DNA of 64,000 nt from Procambarus clarkii (taxonomy: Eukaryota; Arthropoda; Malacostraca; Decapoda; Cambaridae). Where the stretch lies: NCBI RefSeq assembly GCF_040958095.1, contig NC_091158.1, positions 38,506,432-38,570,431 on the forward strand, given 5' to 3'. The notes beneath the pieces are model-generated. The model ran no database searches. It was not told the DNA's origin and saw only the letters and a program-made list of their open reading frames with translations. Shown piece after piece: positions 33,891 through 44,906 of this stretch; the stretch's first letter is position 1, and every line of letters begins with the position of its first letter. Both the position numbers and the translations under genes were made by a program.

Positions 33891-36800
33891 TGGTCAGCAT
33901 GTAATGAGTGACCAGCATGTAATGAGTGGCCAGCATGCAGTGAGTTGCCAGCATGCAGTGAGTGGCCAGCTTCTAGTGAGTGGCCAACATGCAGTGAATG
34001 GCCAGCATACAGTGAGTGGCCAGCATGCAGTGAGTGGCCATAATGCAGTGAGTGGCCATCATGCAGTGAGTGGCCAGCATGCAGTGAGTGGCCATAATGC
34101 AGTGAGTGGCCATCATGCAGTGAGTGGCCAGCATGCAGTGAGTGGCCAGCATGAAGTGAGTGGCCAGCATGTAGTGAGTGGCCAGCATGAAGTGAGTGGC
34201 CAGCATGCAGTGAGTGGCCAGCTTGTAGTGAGTGGCCAACATGCAGTGAGTGGCCAGCATATAGTGAGTGGCCAGCATGCAGTGAGTGGCCAGCATGAAG
34301 TGAGTGGCCAGCATGTAGTGAGTGTCCAGCATGAAGTGAGTGGCCAGCATGAAGTGAGTGGCCAGCATGCAGTGAGTGGCCAGCATGAAGTGAGTGGCCA
34401 GCATGTAGTGAGTGGCCAGAATGTAGTGAGTTGCCAGCATTTAATGAGTGGCCAGCAAGTAGTGAGTGGCCAGCATGCAGTGAGTGTCCAGCATGCAGTG
34501 AGTGGCTAGCATGCAGTGAGTGGCTATCATGAAGTGAGTGGCCAATATGTAGTGAGTGGCCAGAATGTAGTGAGTGGCCAGCATGTAGACAGAGGCCAGT
34601 ATGCAGTGAGTGGCCAGCATGCAGTGAGTGGCCAGCATGCAGTGAGTGGCCAGCATGCAGTGAGTGGTCAGCACGCAGTGAGTGGTCAGCAGGCATTGAG
34701 TGGCCAGCAAGGCTTTGAGTAGACAGCATGCAGTGAGTGGCCAGCAGGCACTGAGTGGCCAGCATGCAGTAAGTGGCCAGCATGTAGTGAGTGGCCAGCA
34801 TGTAGTTTCTGGCCAGCATGCAGTGAGTGGCCAGCATGCAGTGAGTGGCCAGCATGCAGTGAGTGGCCAGCATGCAGTGAGTGGCCAGCATGCAGTGAGT
34901 GGCCAGCATGCAGTGAGTGGCCAGCATGCAGTGAGTGGCCAACATGCAGTGAGTGGCCAGCATGCAGTGTGTGGCCAACATGCAGTGAGTGGCCAGCATG
35001 CAGTGAGTGGCCAGCATGCAGTGAGTGGCCAACATGCAGTGAGTGGCCAGCATGCAGTGTGTGGCCAACATGCAGTGAGTGGCCAGCATGCAGTGTGTGG
35101 CCAGCATGCAGTGAGTGGTCAGCAGGCATTGAGTGGCCACCATACAGTGAGTGGGCAGCATGCAGTAATTGGTTAGCAGGCAGTGAGTGGCCAGCATGCA
35201 GTAAGTGGCCAGCATGTAGTGAGTGGCCAGCATGTAGTTTGTGGCCAGCATGTAGTGAGTGGCCAGCATGTAGTTTGTGGCCAACATGCAGTGAGTGGCC
35301 AGCATGCAGTGTGTGGTCAACATGAAGTGACTGGCCAGCATACAGTGAGTGGCCATTATACAGTGAGTGGCCAGCATGCAGTAAGTGGTCAGCAGGCATT
35401 GAGTGGCCAGCATATAATGATTGGCCAGCATGCAGTGAGTGGTCAACATGCAGTGAGTGTCCGGCATGCACTGAGTTGGCTGTATGTAGTGTGAGGCCAG
35501 CATGCAGTGAGTGGCCAGCATGTAGTGAATGACCAGCAAGAAGTGAGTGGCTATCATGTAGTGAGTGGTCAACATGCATTGAGTGGTCAGCATACAGTGA
35601 GTGGCCAGCATGCAGTGAGTGGCCAGCATGCAGTGAGTGGCCAGCAGGCATTGTGTGGCCAGCATGCAGTGAGTGCCCAGCTTGTAGTGAGTGGTAAACA
35701 TGCATTGAGTGGTCAGCATACAGTGAGTGGCCAGCATACAGTGAGTGGAGAGCATACAGTGAGTGGTCAGCATGTAATGAGTGGCCAGCAAGAAGTGAGT
35801 GGCTAGCATGTAGTGAGTGGCGAACATGCAGTGAGTGGCTAGCATGTAGTGAGTGGCCAGCATGTAGTGAGTGGCCAGTATGTAGTGAGTGGCCAGCATG
35901 TAGTGAGTGGCCAGCATGCAGTGAGTGGCCAGCATGTAGTAAGTCGCCAGCATGTAGTGAGTGCCCAGCATGCAGTGAGCTGCCAACATACAGTGAGTGA
36001 CCAGCATGCAGGAAGTGGTCAGCAGGCTTTGAGTGGTCAGCATGTTGTGAGTGGCCCGCATGCAGTGAGTGGCCATCATGCAGTGAGTGGCCAGCATGCA
36101 GTGAGTGGCCAACATGCAGTGAGTGGCCAGCATGAAGTGTGTGGCCAGCATGTAGTGTGTGGCCACAATGTAGTGAGTGGCCCGCATTTAGTGAATGGCC
36201 TGCATGCAGTGAATGGCCAGCATGAAATGAGTGGCCAACATGCAGTGAGTGGTCAGCATTTAATGAGTGGCAAACATGCAGTGAGTGGGCACTATTCAGA
36301 GAGTGGCAAGCGTGTAGTGAGTGGCCAGCATGTAGATAGAGGCCAGCATGCAATGAGTGGTCAGCATTTAATGAGTGGCCAACATGCAGTGAGTGGTCAG
36401 CATTTAATGAGTGGCAAACATGCAGTGAGTGGCCAGCATGTAGTGAGTGGCCAGCATGTAGTGAGTGGCCAGCATGTAGTGAGTGGCCAGCATGTAGTGA
36501 GTGGTCAGCAGGCATTGAGTGGCAAACATGCAGTGAGTGGCCAGCAGGCTTTGAGTGGCCAGCATGCAGTGAGTGGCCAGCATGTAGTGAGTGGCCAGCA
36601 TGTAGTGAGTGGCCTGCATGTAGTGAGTGGTCAACATGCAGTGAGTGGCCAGCATGATGTGAGTGGCCAGCATGTAGTGAGTGGTCAACATGCAGTGAGT
36701 GGCCAGCATGATGTGAGTGGCCAGCATGTAGTGAGTGGTCAACATGCAGTGAGTGGCCAGCATGCAGTGAGTGGCCAGCATGTAGTGAGTGGTCAACATG

Positions 36801-39115
36801 CAGTGAGTGGCCAGCATGATGTGAGTGGCCAGCATGTAGTGAGTGGTCAACATGCAGTGAGTGGCCAGCATGATGTGAGTGGCCAGCATGTAGTGAGTGG
36901 TCAACATGCAGTGAGTGGCCAGCATGATGTGAGTGGCCAGCATGTAGTGAGTGGTCAACATGCAGTGAGTGGCCAGCATGATGTGAGTGGCCAGCATGTA
37001 GTGAGTGGTCAACATGCAGTGAGTGGCCAGCATGCAGTGAGTGGCCAGCATGTAGTGAGTGGTCAACATGCAGTGAGTGGCCAGCATGATGTGAGTGGCC
37101 AGCATGTAGTGAGTGGTCAACATGCAGTGAGTGGCCAGCATGATGTGAGTGGCCAGCATGTAGTGAGTGGCCAGCATGTTGTGAGTGGCCAGCATGCAGT
37201 GAGTGGCCAGCATGCAGGGAGTGGCCAGCATGCAGTGAGTGGCCAGCATGAAGTGAGTGGCCAGCATGTTGTGAGTGGCCAGCATGCAGTGAGTCGCCAT
37301 CATACAGTGAGTGGCCAGCATGCAGTAAGTGGTCAACAGGCATTGAGTTGCAGCATGCAGTTAGTGGCAAACAGGCATTGAGTGGCCAGCATGATGTGAG
37401 TGGCCAGCATGCAGGGAGTGGCCAGCATGCAGTGAGTGGCCAGCATGAAGTGAGTGGCCAGCATGTTGTGAGTGGCCAGCATGCAGTGAGTCGCCATCAT
37501 ACAGTGAGTGGCCAGCATGCAGTAAGTGGTCAGCAGGCATTGAGTGGCCAGCATATAATGATTGGCCAGCATGTAGTGAGTGGCCAGTATACAGTGTGTG
37601 GCAAGCAAGCAGTGAGTGGCCAACATTTAGTGAGTGGCCAGCATGCAGTGAATGGCAGCATGCAGTGAGTGGTCAGCAGGCATTGTGTGGCCAGCATATA
37701 ATGAGTGGCGAGCAAACAGTGAGTGGCCAGCATGCAGTGAGTGCCCAGCTTGTAGTGAGTGGTCAACATGCATTGAGTGGTTAGCATACAGTGAGTGGCC
37801 AGCATGCAGTGAGTGGTCAGCATGTAATGAGTGGCCACCATGCAGTGAGTGGAAAGCATGCTGTGAGAGGCCAGCATGTAATGAATGGCCAGCATGCAGT
37901 GAATAGCCAGCATGCAGTGAATAGCCAGCATGCAGTGAATAGCCAGCACGCAGTGAGTGGCCAGCATGTACTGAGTGGCCAGCATGCAGTGAGTGGCCAG
38001 CATGTAGTGAGTCGCCAGCATGTAGTGAGTGCCCAGCATGCAGTGAGTGCCCAGCATGCAGTGAGTGGCCAGCATGCAGTGAGTGCCCAGCATGCAGTGA
38101 GTGCCCAGCATGCAGTGAGTGGCCAGCATGCAGTGAGTGCCCAGCATGCAGTGAATAGCCAGCATTCAGTGAGTGGCCAGCATGTAGTGAGTCGCCAGCA
38201 TGTAATGAGTGCCCAGCATGCAGTGAGTGCCCAGCATGCAGTGAGTGGCCAGCATGCAGTGAATAGCCAGCATGTAGTGAATAGCCAGCATGCAGTGAAT
38301 AGCCAGCATGTAGTGAATAGCCAGCATGCAGTGAATAGCCAGCATGCAGTGAATAGCCAGCATGAAGTGAATAGCCAGCATGTAGTGAATAGCCAGCATG
38401 CAGTGAGTGGCCAACATGCAGTGAGTGGCCAGCATGTAGTGAATAGCCAGCATGCAGTGAATAGCCAGCATGTAGTGAATAGCCAGCATGCAGTGAATAG
38501 CCAGCATGCAGTGAATAGCCAGCATGCAGTGAATAGCCAGCATGTAGTGAATAACCAGCATGCAGTGAATAGCCAGCATGTAGTGAATAGCCAGCATGCA
38601 GTGAATAGCCAGCATGCAGTGAATAGCCAGCATGCAGTGAATAGCCAGCATGTAGTGAATAGCCAGCATGCAGTGAATAGCCAGCATGCAGTGAATAGCC
38701 AGCATGCAGTGAATAGCCAGCATGTAGTGAATAGCCAGCATGCAGTGAATAGCCAGCATGCAGTGAATAGCCAGCATGCAGTGAATAGCCAGCATGCAGT
38801 GAATAGCCAGCATGCAGTGAGTGGCCAGCATGTAATGAGTGACCAGCATGCAGTGAGTGGTAAGCAGGCATTGAGTGGCCAGCATGTAATGAGTGGCCAG
38901 CATGCAGTGAGTGACCAGCATGCAGTGAGTGGTAAGCAGGCATTGAGTGGCCAGCATACAGTGAGTGGCCAGCATGTAGTGAGTGGTCAGTATGCAGTGA
39001 ATAGCCAGCTTGCAGTGAGTGTCAAGCTTGTAGTGAGTGGTCAACATGCAGTGAGTGGCCAGCATACAGTGAGTGGCCGGCATAAAGTGAGTGGTCAGCA
39101 TGCAATGAGTGGTCA
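33890..39115. repeat. 5.2-kb higher-order repeat of satellite E, copy 3
   Basis: The fullest copy, containing both the portion matching 23,965-24,490 and the AATAGCC run. The empty LTR target is at 36,951-36,955. Its right end departs from copy 2 near 39,115, where the variant CATTTAATG replaces CATGTAATG. Confidence 0.87.
38255..38820. repeat. AATAGCC subfamily run in satellite E, copy 3
   Basis: The same GAATAGCC-rich run as at 33,030-33,600, unit for unit, with one extra single-base variant (CATGAAGT near 38,365). Confidence 0.88.
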
Positions 39116-39609
39116 GCATTTAATGAGTGGCCAACATGCAGTGAGTGGTCAGCATGCAGTGAGTGGCCAGCATGAAGTGAGTGGTCAGCATGCAGTAATT
39201 GGTCAGCAGGCATTGAGTGGCCAGCATGCAGTGAGTGGCCAGCATGTAGTGAGTGGCCAGCATGTAGTGAGTGGCCAGCATGCAGTGAGTGGCCAGCATG
39301 TAGTGAGTGGCCAGCATGTAGTGAGTGGCCAGCAGGCATTGAGTGGAAGGATGCAGTGAGTGACAAGTATGTAGTGAGTTGCCAGCATGAAGTTAGGGGT
39401 GAGCAGGCATTGAGTGGCTAACATGCAGTGAGTGATCAGCATGCAGTGAGTGGCCAGCATGCAGTGACTGACCAGCTTGTAGTGAGTGGTCCACATGCAG
39501 TGAGTGGCCAGCATGTAGTGTGTGGCCAGCATGTAGTGTGTGGCCAGCATGTAGTGAGTGACCAGCATGTAGTGAGTGGCCAGCATGTAGTGAGTGGTCA
39601 GCAAGCATT

Positions 39610-39870
39610 GAGTGGCAAGCATGCAGTGAGTGACCAGAACGCTTTGAGTGGCCAGCGTGAAGTGAGTGGCCAGCATGCAGTGAGTGGTCAGCATGCATTC
39701 AGTGGCCAGCATGCAGTGAGTGACCAGAACGCTTTGAGTGGCCAGCGTGAAGTGAGTGGCCAGCATGTAGTGAGTGGCCAGCATGCAGTGAGTGGTCAGC
39801 AGGCATTGAGTGGCAAGCATGCAGTGAGTGACCAGAACGCTTTGAGTGGCCAGCGTGAAGTGAGTGGCCA
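39610..39870. repeat. Local 90/108-bp higher-order repeat in satellite E
   Basis: The marker GACCAGAACGCTTTGAGTGG followed by CCAGCGTGAAGTG occurs three times, at about 39,631, 39,721 and 39,829. The spacings are 90 and 108 bp (five and six units). Confidence 0.8.
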
Positions 39871-40105
39871 GCATGTAGTGAGTGGCCAGTATGCAGTGAG
39901 TGGTCAGCAGGCATTGAGTGGCCAGCATGCAGTGAGTGACCAACATGCAGTGTGTGGCCAGCATGCAGTGAGTGGTCAGCAGGCATTGAGTGACCAACAT
40001 ATAAGGAGTGGTCAGCAGGCATTGAGTGGCCAGCATGGAGTGAGTGGTCAGCAGGCATTGAGTGACCAGCATATAATGAGTGGCCAGCATGCAGTGAGTG
40101 GCCAG

Positions 40106-40770
40106 CAGTAGTAGGGATGACGACTCATCGTCCCTTTTTTCTTGGAAAAAGGGACGATATGTCTTACCGGTTTCACCGAACTTTTGGGAAGAGGACGCTG
40201 AGTAGTCAGGGGTTCCAGGATAATTTGGGCAGTCACTGATTTGGAATTAAGGAATTCTGATGAGAAAATTAATTTCTGAGGTTTTAGAGGTTTGTTAAGA
40301 GTTCTTATGGGGGAAATTAAGTAGGAAAACCTTTACAAAAATTCAGAAAAAATGGCTATTATGCTCCTACGGATTTCTTAGGGGGAAAATTTGAATTTTT
40401 TCCAGTTCTTACTATGAATAAGCTCTACGGACAAAGTTTGTCTCTTTTCAAACCAACAAATTTTTTCAAAGACCATTTTCTGAGAATATGATCATAGAAG
40501 TTTTGTTAAGGAAAACAGACATCTTAACAGTAAGTTTTTTGTTGTTATAACCATTTATGGCTTTTTCACCTGTAATAGACTGAAATTGGACAGAGTCCAG
40601 TTGTAGTCAGAATTTCGTCAGAGTCCAGTTTAAGCACAAATTTCATCAGAGTTCAGTTATAGACAGAAATTATTCAGAGTCCAGTTTGTGCCCTAAAATA
40701 TTCAGAGTCCAGTTTGTGCCCTAAAATATTCAGAGTCCAGTTTGTGCCAGAAAATATTCAGTCCTGTAAT
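40106..40770 (+). repeat. Left inverted arm of the foldback-like element
   Basis: After the 17-bp tip and a unique stretch of about 100 bp with a hairpin, this arm pairs with the right arm. Anchors are CAGTCACTGATTTGGAATTA (about 40,231, pairing with about 44,813) and GACAGAGTCCAGTTGTAGT (about 40,590, pairing with about 44,350). From about 40,590 it contains spaced copies of CAGAGTCCAGTT at about 28-32 bp, which run on past the arm to about 40,960. Confidence 0.75.
40127..40158. repeat. Perfect 13-bp hairpin near the left tip
   Basis: ATCGTCCCTTTTT (40,127-40,139) and AAAAAGGGACGAT (40,146-40,158) are exact reverse complements around a 6-base loop TCTTGG. The right arm has no counterpart. 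The second copy of the element has the same hairpin at 50,764-50,795. Confidence 0.85.
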
Positions 40771-41019
40771 CTATGAAAGTTAGTAAGAGTCCATTTTGTA
40801 AGCAAAATTCGTCAGAGTCAATTTTCAAACCAATTTTCCTCAGAGTCCATTTTTTACTGAAAAATCGTCAGAGTCCAGTTTATTCCCGAAAATATTCAGG
40901 GTCCAGTTTATACCCAAAAAATAATCAGAGTCCAGTTCATGATCGAAATTTGTTAGAGACCACATTTTCGCTACTAATAGCCCAATTTTAGCCTAATTTT
41001 AAACAGTCATATTTCAGAC

Positions 41020-41700
41020 TTAGTAAATAAGATCCGAACAATTACCGAGTTCCAGCTTCTGTCCACAGCCTTTGTTCCCTCTCGTATCTTCGGTAACACC
41101 TAATCAATTTCCCTGAAATTTTAACCCTCTGTATTACAGACACAAAAAATAAGATCAAGTCAGTTACCGAACTCCAACTCTTCTCCTCCACCATAGTTCA
41201 TTTGTACAAGTTCTTCAGTAGCAGATCAATTTCCCTGAATTTTTTAACCCCCTGTATTTCAGACACAGTAAATAAGATCAAGTCAGTTACTGAGCTACAG
41301 CTCATGTCCCCCACCTTAGTTCATTTGTACAAGTTCTTTGGTAACAGACTAATTTTTCCTGAAATTTGTAACTGCGGTAATTTCAAACATAGTAAAATAG
41401 TTCCGAACAATTACCAAACTCTAGCTCACGTCCGCTGCCTTAGCTCATTTGTACATGTTCTTTATTATCAGATCAATTCCCCTGAAATTTAAGATCACTA
41501 TATTTCTACGTAGTAAAATAAATCAAGACATTAATCGAGTTTTAGCTCATGTCTTCCGCCTTAGCTCTCTCTCGTATCTTCGTTAATAACCCATTAATTT
41601 TCAAAAAAATTTAGACCTGCTATAATTCTATGTAGTAAAATAAATCAAGACATTAACCCTGTTTCAGCTCATGTCCTCCACCTTAGTTTATCAAATTATT
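41020..41700. repeat. About 120-bp diverged tandem repeats inside the foldback-like element
   Basis: Roughly six units share AGTAAATAAGATC (or AGTAAAATAAATC), a TTACCGA-type stretch, GCTCATGTCC, TTAGTTCATTTGTACAAG and CAATTTCCCTGAAATTT in this order. Successive starts lie near 41,024, 41,147, 41,269, 41,391, 41,512 and 41,631. The units are well diverged, so they are older than the satellite copies outside. The other element copy has them at about 51,657-52,337. Confidence 0.75.
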
Positions 41701-43050
41701 TCAGATCAAGCCCCTCTCCAGTCTATCAAAGTAAACATCATTACCGTTAATATCCTTTTTGTACTCAGCTATATAATATTCACACGGCCATATAACACCT
41801 TACCTTCAATACCTTTTGTTTACCCAAGTAAGCAATAATCACACGGTCAAAATCTCACCTTACCCTTTCCCTCCCTTACCTTCTCATCCCCAACTTATCC
41901 AAACCTTCAATAATCGTACTGTATTTGCATATTTTCTCTATATTCTCTGTGCTCATCGTATTCTCATCCATGTTTTCCATATTCACTCCATGTTCTTCAA
42001 ATGATCACAGCCCATTCAGTTCATATTTTCACAAGTATCTCCATTTTTTCTGTGATCTTTCTCTTAGTCTCATGATGTTCTCTACAAATTCTAGTCATAT
42101 TTCTATGTTTTCATGTTCATCTCATATTCTCTTTACAACGTTTATACTGAATATTCATGCTGTCTTCCACGTTTTTTCTTCTTTGTCAATATTCATGTTT
42201 CTCTACAAGTTCATGTTCCTAACAAGATCACTTTGTTCATCACCTTCACTGGCATGTTTTCTACATTCTTTGTCATATTCTCTATGTTCGTCACAAGTTC
42301 ATTGTTCATTCTTTGTATTCCCTATTCTGCTTATCATGTTTTTATATTCTCTGTAAGTTCATATTCCCAGCATGTTCACTGTATTCATCAACTTTTCTTA
42401 CATATTTTCTGTGTTCTTTATCAAGTTCTCAGTATGTTAAATGCATTATCTTACAAGTTCCTTTATAATATAATGTTCCATTGTTTCTTCCGCTCAGTAA
42501 CTAGTTCTTTGTTAAATATTGTCAACAGCAATACAGTTCCCCCAACAAATTTAGTCACCTCAGTTTTATTTGCAAAACTACATCAAAGTAATTCTCGTAG
42601 TCAACGAAATATTTCTTATCAACGCTGTTCTTAAACAAATCTACACTTTATTCAGTACCAAATTTACAAAGACAAACTTTTCTTGTAACTTCTTAACTAA
42701 AAATTACTTGTCAATCAACAGAAAACAGTCAGGATTATTCTCGTTCAACACTGTTCTTAACTAAAATAACCTTTCTCCCAGCTAAAAAATAGTCAAAGGA
42801 AACTTTCCAGTACTGTTCATAGCTATCTTTATTCATCGTCTATCAACTGAAATAGTCTTGTTCATAATTTCTTAACTAAAATTATTCGTCAGTCAACTAA
42901 AAAATAGTCATATTCATCACTGTTCCTAACTAAAATTATGTGTCGTTAAGTAAGAAAAATGGTCAAATGTAGCCTCGTTCCACACTTTCGTAACTAACAA
43001 TATACATCGTAGAGAACAAAAATAGTCAAATGTAACTAAAATTTTGCCTA
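41700..43050. other. Pyrimidine-rich and AACTAAAA-repeat interior of the foldback-like element
   Basis: From 41,700 to about 42,560 the plus strand is rich in T and C with recurring ATGTTCAT and TATTCTC. From 42,560 to 43,050 weak units of about 70-85 bp share GTTCTTAACTAAAATTATTC and AAAAATAGTCA. Short open frames (143 and 173 codons) are low-complexity F/S/C-rich translations of the T/C-rich tract without family resemblance, and I do not call them genes. Confidence 0.6.
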
Positions 43051-44185
43051 GTTAGTAAGAAAAAATATTCAAGGACACTCTTCGAGACATCAAGGACACA
43101 CTCAGACACACCCCAAGCTACTCTGTGAGAATTCAAAGACACTCTTCGAGACATGAAAGTTACTCTTCGTTCATCAGATAAACTTTCCAAAACATCTTCG
43201 TTCATCAAAGTTATTCTCTAAGACATCAAAAATTATTCTCAGAGTCATCAAGATTATTCTCTAAGTCACCTTCGTTCATCAAAGTTATTCTCTAAGACAT
43301 CAATGTTGTTCTCTAAAACATAAAAAGTTATTCTCTTTGTCATCAAAAGTTATTCTCTGAGCTAACAAAATACTACTCATGTTCTCAAAGTCATTCTCAA
43401 ATCATCAAAGATATTCTCAGAGACATCAAAGTTAATCTCAGAGCTATCTAAAGTTAATCTCGGTCATCCAAGTTGTTCTGTAAGACATCAAGTAATTTTC
43501 AGTCATCAAAGTTATTCTCAGAGTCATCAAAGTTATTCCAAGAGGCATTAAAAATTAATCTCAGTCATCAAAGGTATTCTCTAAGACATCAAAAGTTATT
43601 CTAAGACATCAAACGTTAATCTCAATGATATCAACGTTGTTCTGTAAGATATCTTCGTTCATCAAAGTTATTCTCAGAGTCATCAAAGTTATTCTCTAAG
43701 TCGTCAAACTTGTTCTCAAAGTCATCAAAGCTAATCTCCAAGTCATCAAAGTTAATCTCTAAGTCAACTTCGTTCTTCAGAGAAACTTTCCAAAACAGCT
43801 TCGTTCATCAAAGTTATTCTCTATGTCAGCAAAAGTTGTTCTCTGAGCTATCAAAATACTACCCATGTTCTCAAAAGTCATTCTCAAACTCATCAAAGAT
43901 ATTCTCAGAGACATCAAAAGGTAATCTCTAACTTATTTTCGTTCATTAAAGTTATTCTCTAAGTCATCAAAGTTGTTCTCTAAGACATCAGAGTCATTCA
44001 CAGAGTCATCAAAAGGTACTCTCATATCCTCAAAGATAATCTCTAAGTTGTCAAAGTTAATCTCAGAGCTATCAAAAGTTAAATACAGTCATCAAAGTTA
44101 TTCTCTAAGTAACCTTCCGTTCACCAGAGAAACTTTCTAAGACATCTTTGTTCATCAATGTTGTTCTCCAAGACATCTTCGTTTT
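43050..44185. repeat. Short CATCAAAGTTATTCTC repeats in the foldback-like element
   Basis: Irregular repeats of about 20-35 bp built on CATCAAAGTTATTCTC, CTAAGACATCAAA and CTTCGTTCATC variants fill about 1.1 kb. The two element copies are collinear here except for one insertion of about 52 bp in copy 2 (near 54,090), which is made of the same repeat material. Confidence 0.8.
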
Positions 44186-44906
44186 TTGGGCACAAACTGG
44201 ACTCTGAATATTTTATAGGACAAACTGGACTCTGAATAATTTTTGTCTGTAACTGGACTCTGATGAAATTTGAGCTTAAACTGTACTCTGACGAATTTCT
44301 GACTAAAACTGGACTCTGACGAATTTCTCACTACAACTGGACTCTGTCCAATTTCGGTCTTTTACAGTGAAACACCCGTAAATGGTTATATCAACAAAAA
44401 CTTACTGTTAAGATGTCTGTTTTCCTTATTCTCAGTAATACGAAAGCTAACTTTACCCTGACTTGTTATAACAAACCTCAATGAAATTATTTTTTCATAA
44501 GAACTCTTAACAAAACTTCTATGAAAATGGTATTGAACATTCTATGAACGTGAACATTCCCAGAAAATGGTATTTAAAAATTACACGGTTTTGAAAACAA
44601 GGCAAAAAGTGTCCGTAGAGTTTATTCTCAGTAAGAATTGAAAATTTTAGAATTTTTCCCATAAGAAATCCCTAGGAGCATATCGGCCCCTTTTTCTGAA
44701 TTTTTCTATAAGATTTTCCTATTTATTTTCCTCATAAGAACTCTTAACAAACTTCTAAAATCTCAGAAATTATTTTCCTCATATGAATTCCTTAATTCCA
44801 AATCAGTGACTGGCCAAATTCACCTGGAAACCCTGACAGTCAAAACATGAATTCCCCCACCCCCCACCAAAAAAAAATTGTGTTTACAATGTCATCCCTA
44901 CTACTG
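44186..44906 (-). repeat. Right inverted arm of the foldback-like element
   Basis: The reverse complement of the left arm with numerous substitutions and indels. It includes inverted copies of the CAGAGTCCAG subrepeats (AACTGGACTCTG on this strand, 44,200-44,350). The outermost stretch differs from the left arm: it has a C-rich then A-rich tract (about 44,850-44,878) and a small ATTGT/ACAAT stem (44,877-44,890) before the shared 17-bp tip. Confidence 0.75.

Larger units (their letters stand above)
28025..40105. repeat. Satellite E, block 2
   Basis: About 12.1 kb of the 18-bp unit between the solo LTR and the first long-inverted-repeat element. Most of it consists of the end of copy 1 and all of copies 2 and 3 of the 5.2-kb higher-order repeat. 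The last kilobase (39,115-40,105) is a separate arrangement with its own repeats. Confidence 0.95.
40106..44906. mobile_element. Long-terminal-inverted-repeat (foldback-like) element, copy 1
   Basis: A 4801-bp AT-rich block with inverted ends. The tips share GCAGTAGTAGGGATGAC read inward (the leading G is also flank). The arms, about 665 bp on the left and 720 bp on the right, are imperfect reverse complements. The flanks CCAG (40,102-40,105 and 44,907-44,910) fit a 4-bp target duplication, though the satellite sequence makes its length uncertain. The inside is made of several tandem-repeat families and has no convincing coding sequence. This layout recalls foldback elements (FB, Galileo), which have long inverted repeats built from subrepeats. 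The superfamily is not assignable. It would need a transposase supplied elsewhere. Confidence 0.75.

Noticed and set aside
42113-42634. 173-codon frame inside the foldback-like element as a possible transposase or membrane protein
   Set aside because: The translation is low-complexity F/S/C-rich, derives from a T/C-rich tract, overlaps another open frame over the same tract, and shows no catalytic or domain motif.
40106-44906. Helitron or Polinton identity for the 4.8-kb block
   Set aside because: It has inverted ends and a probable 4-bp target duplication, unlike Helitrons, and it lacks the size and any coding genes of Polintons.
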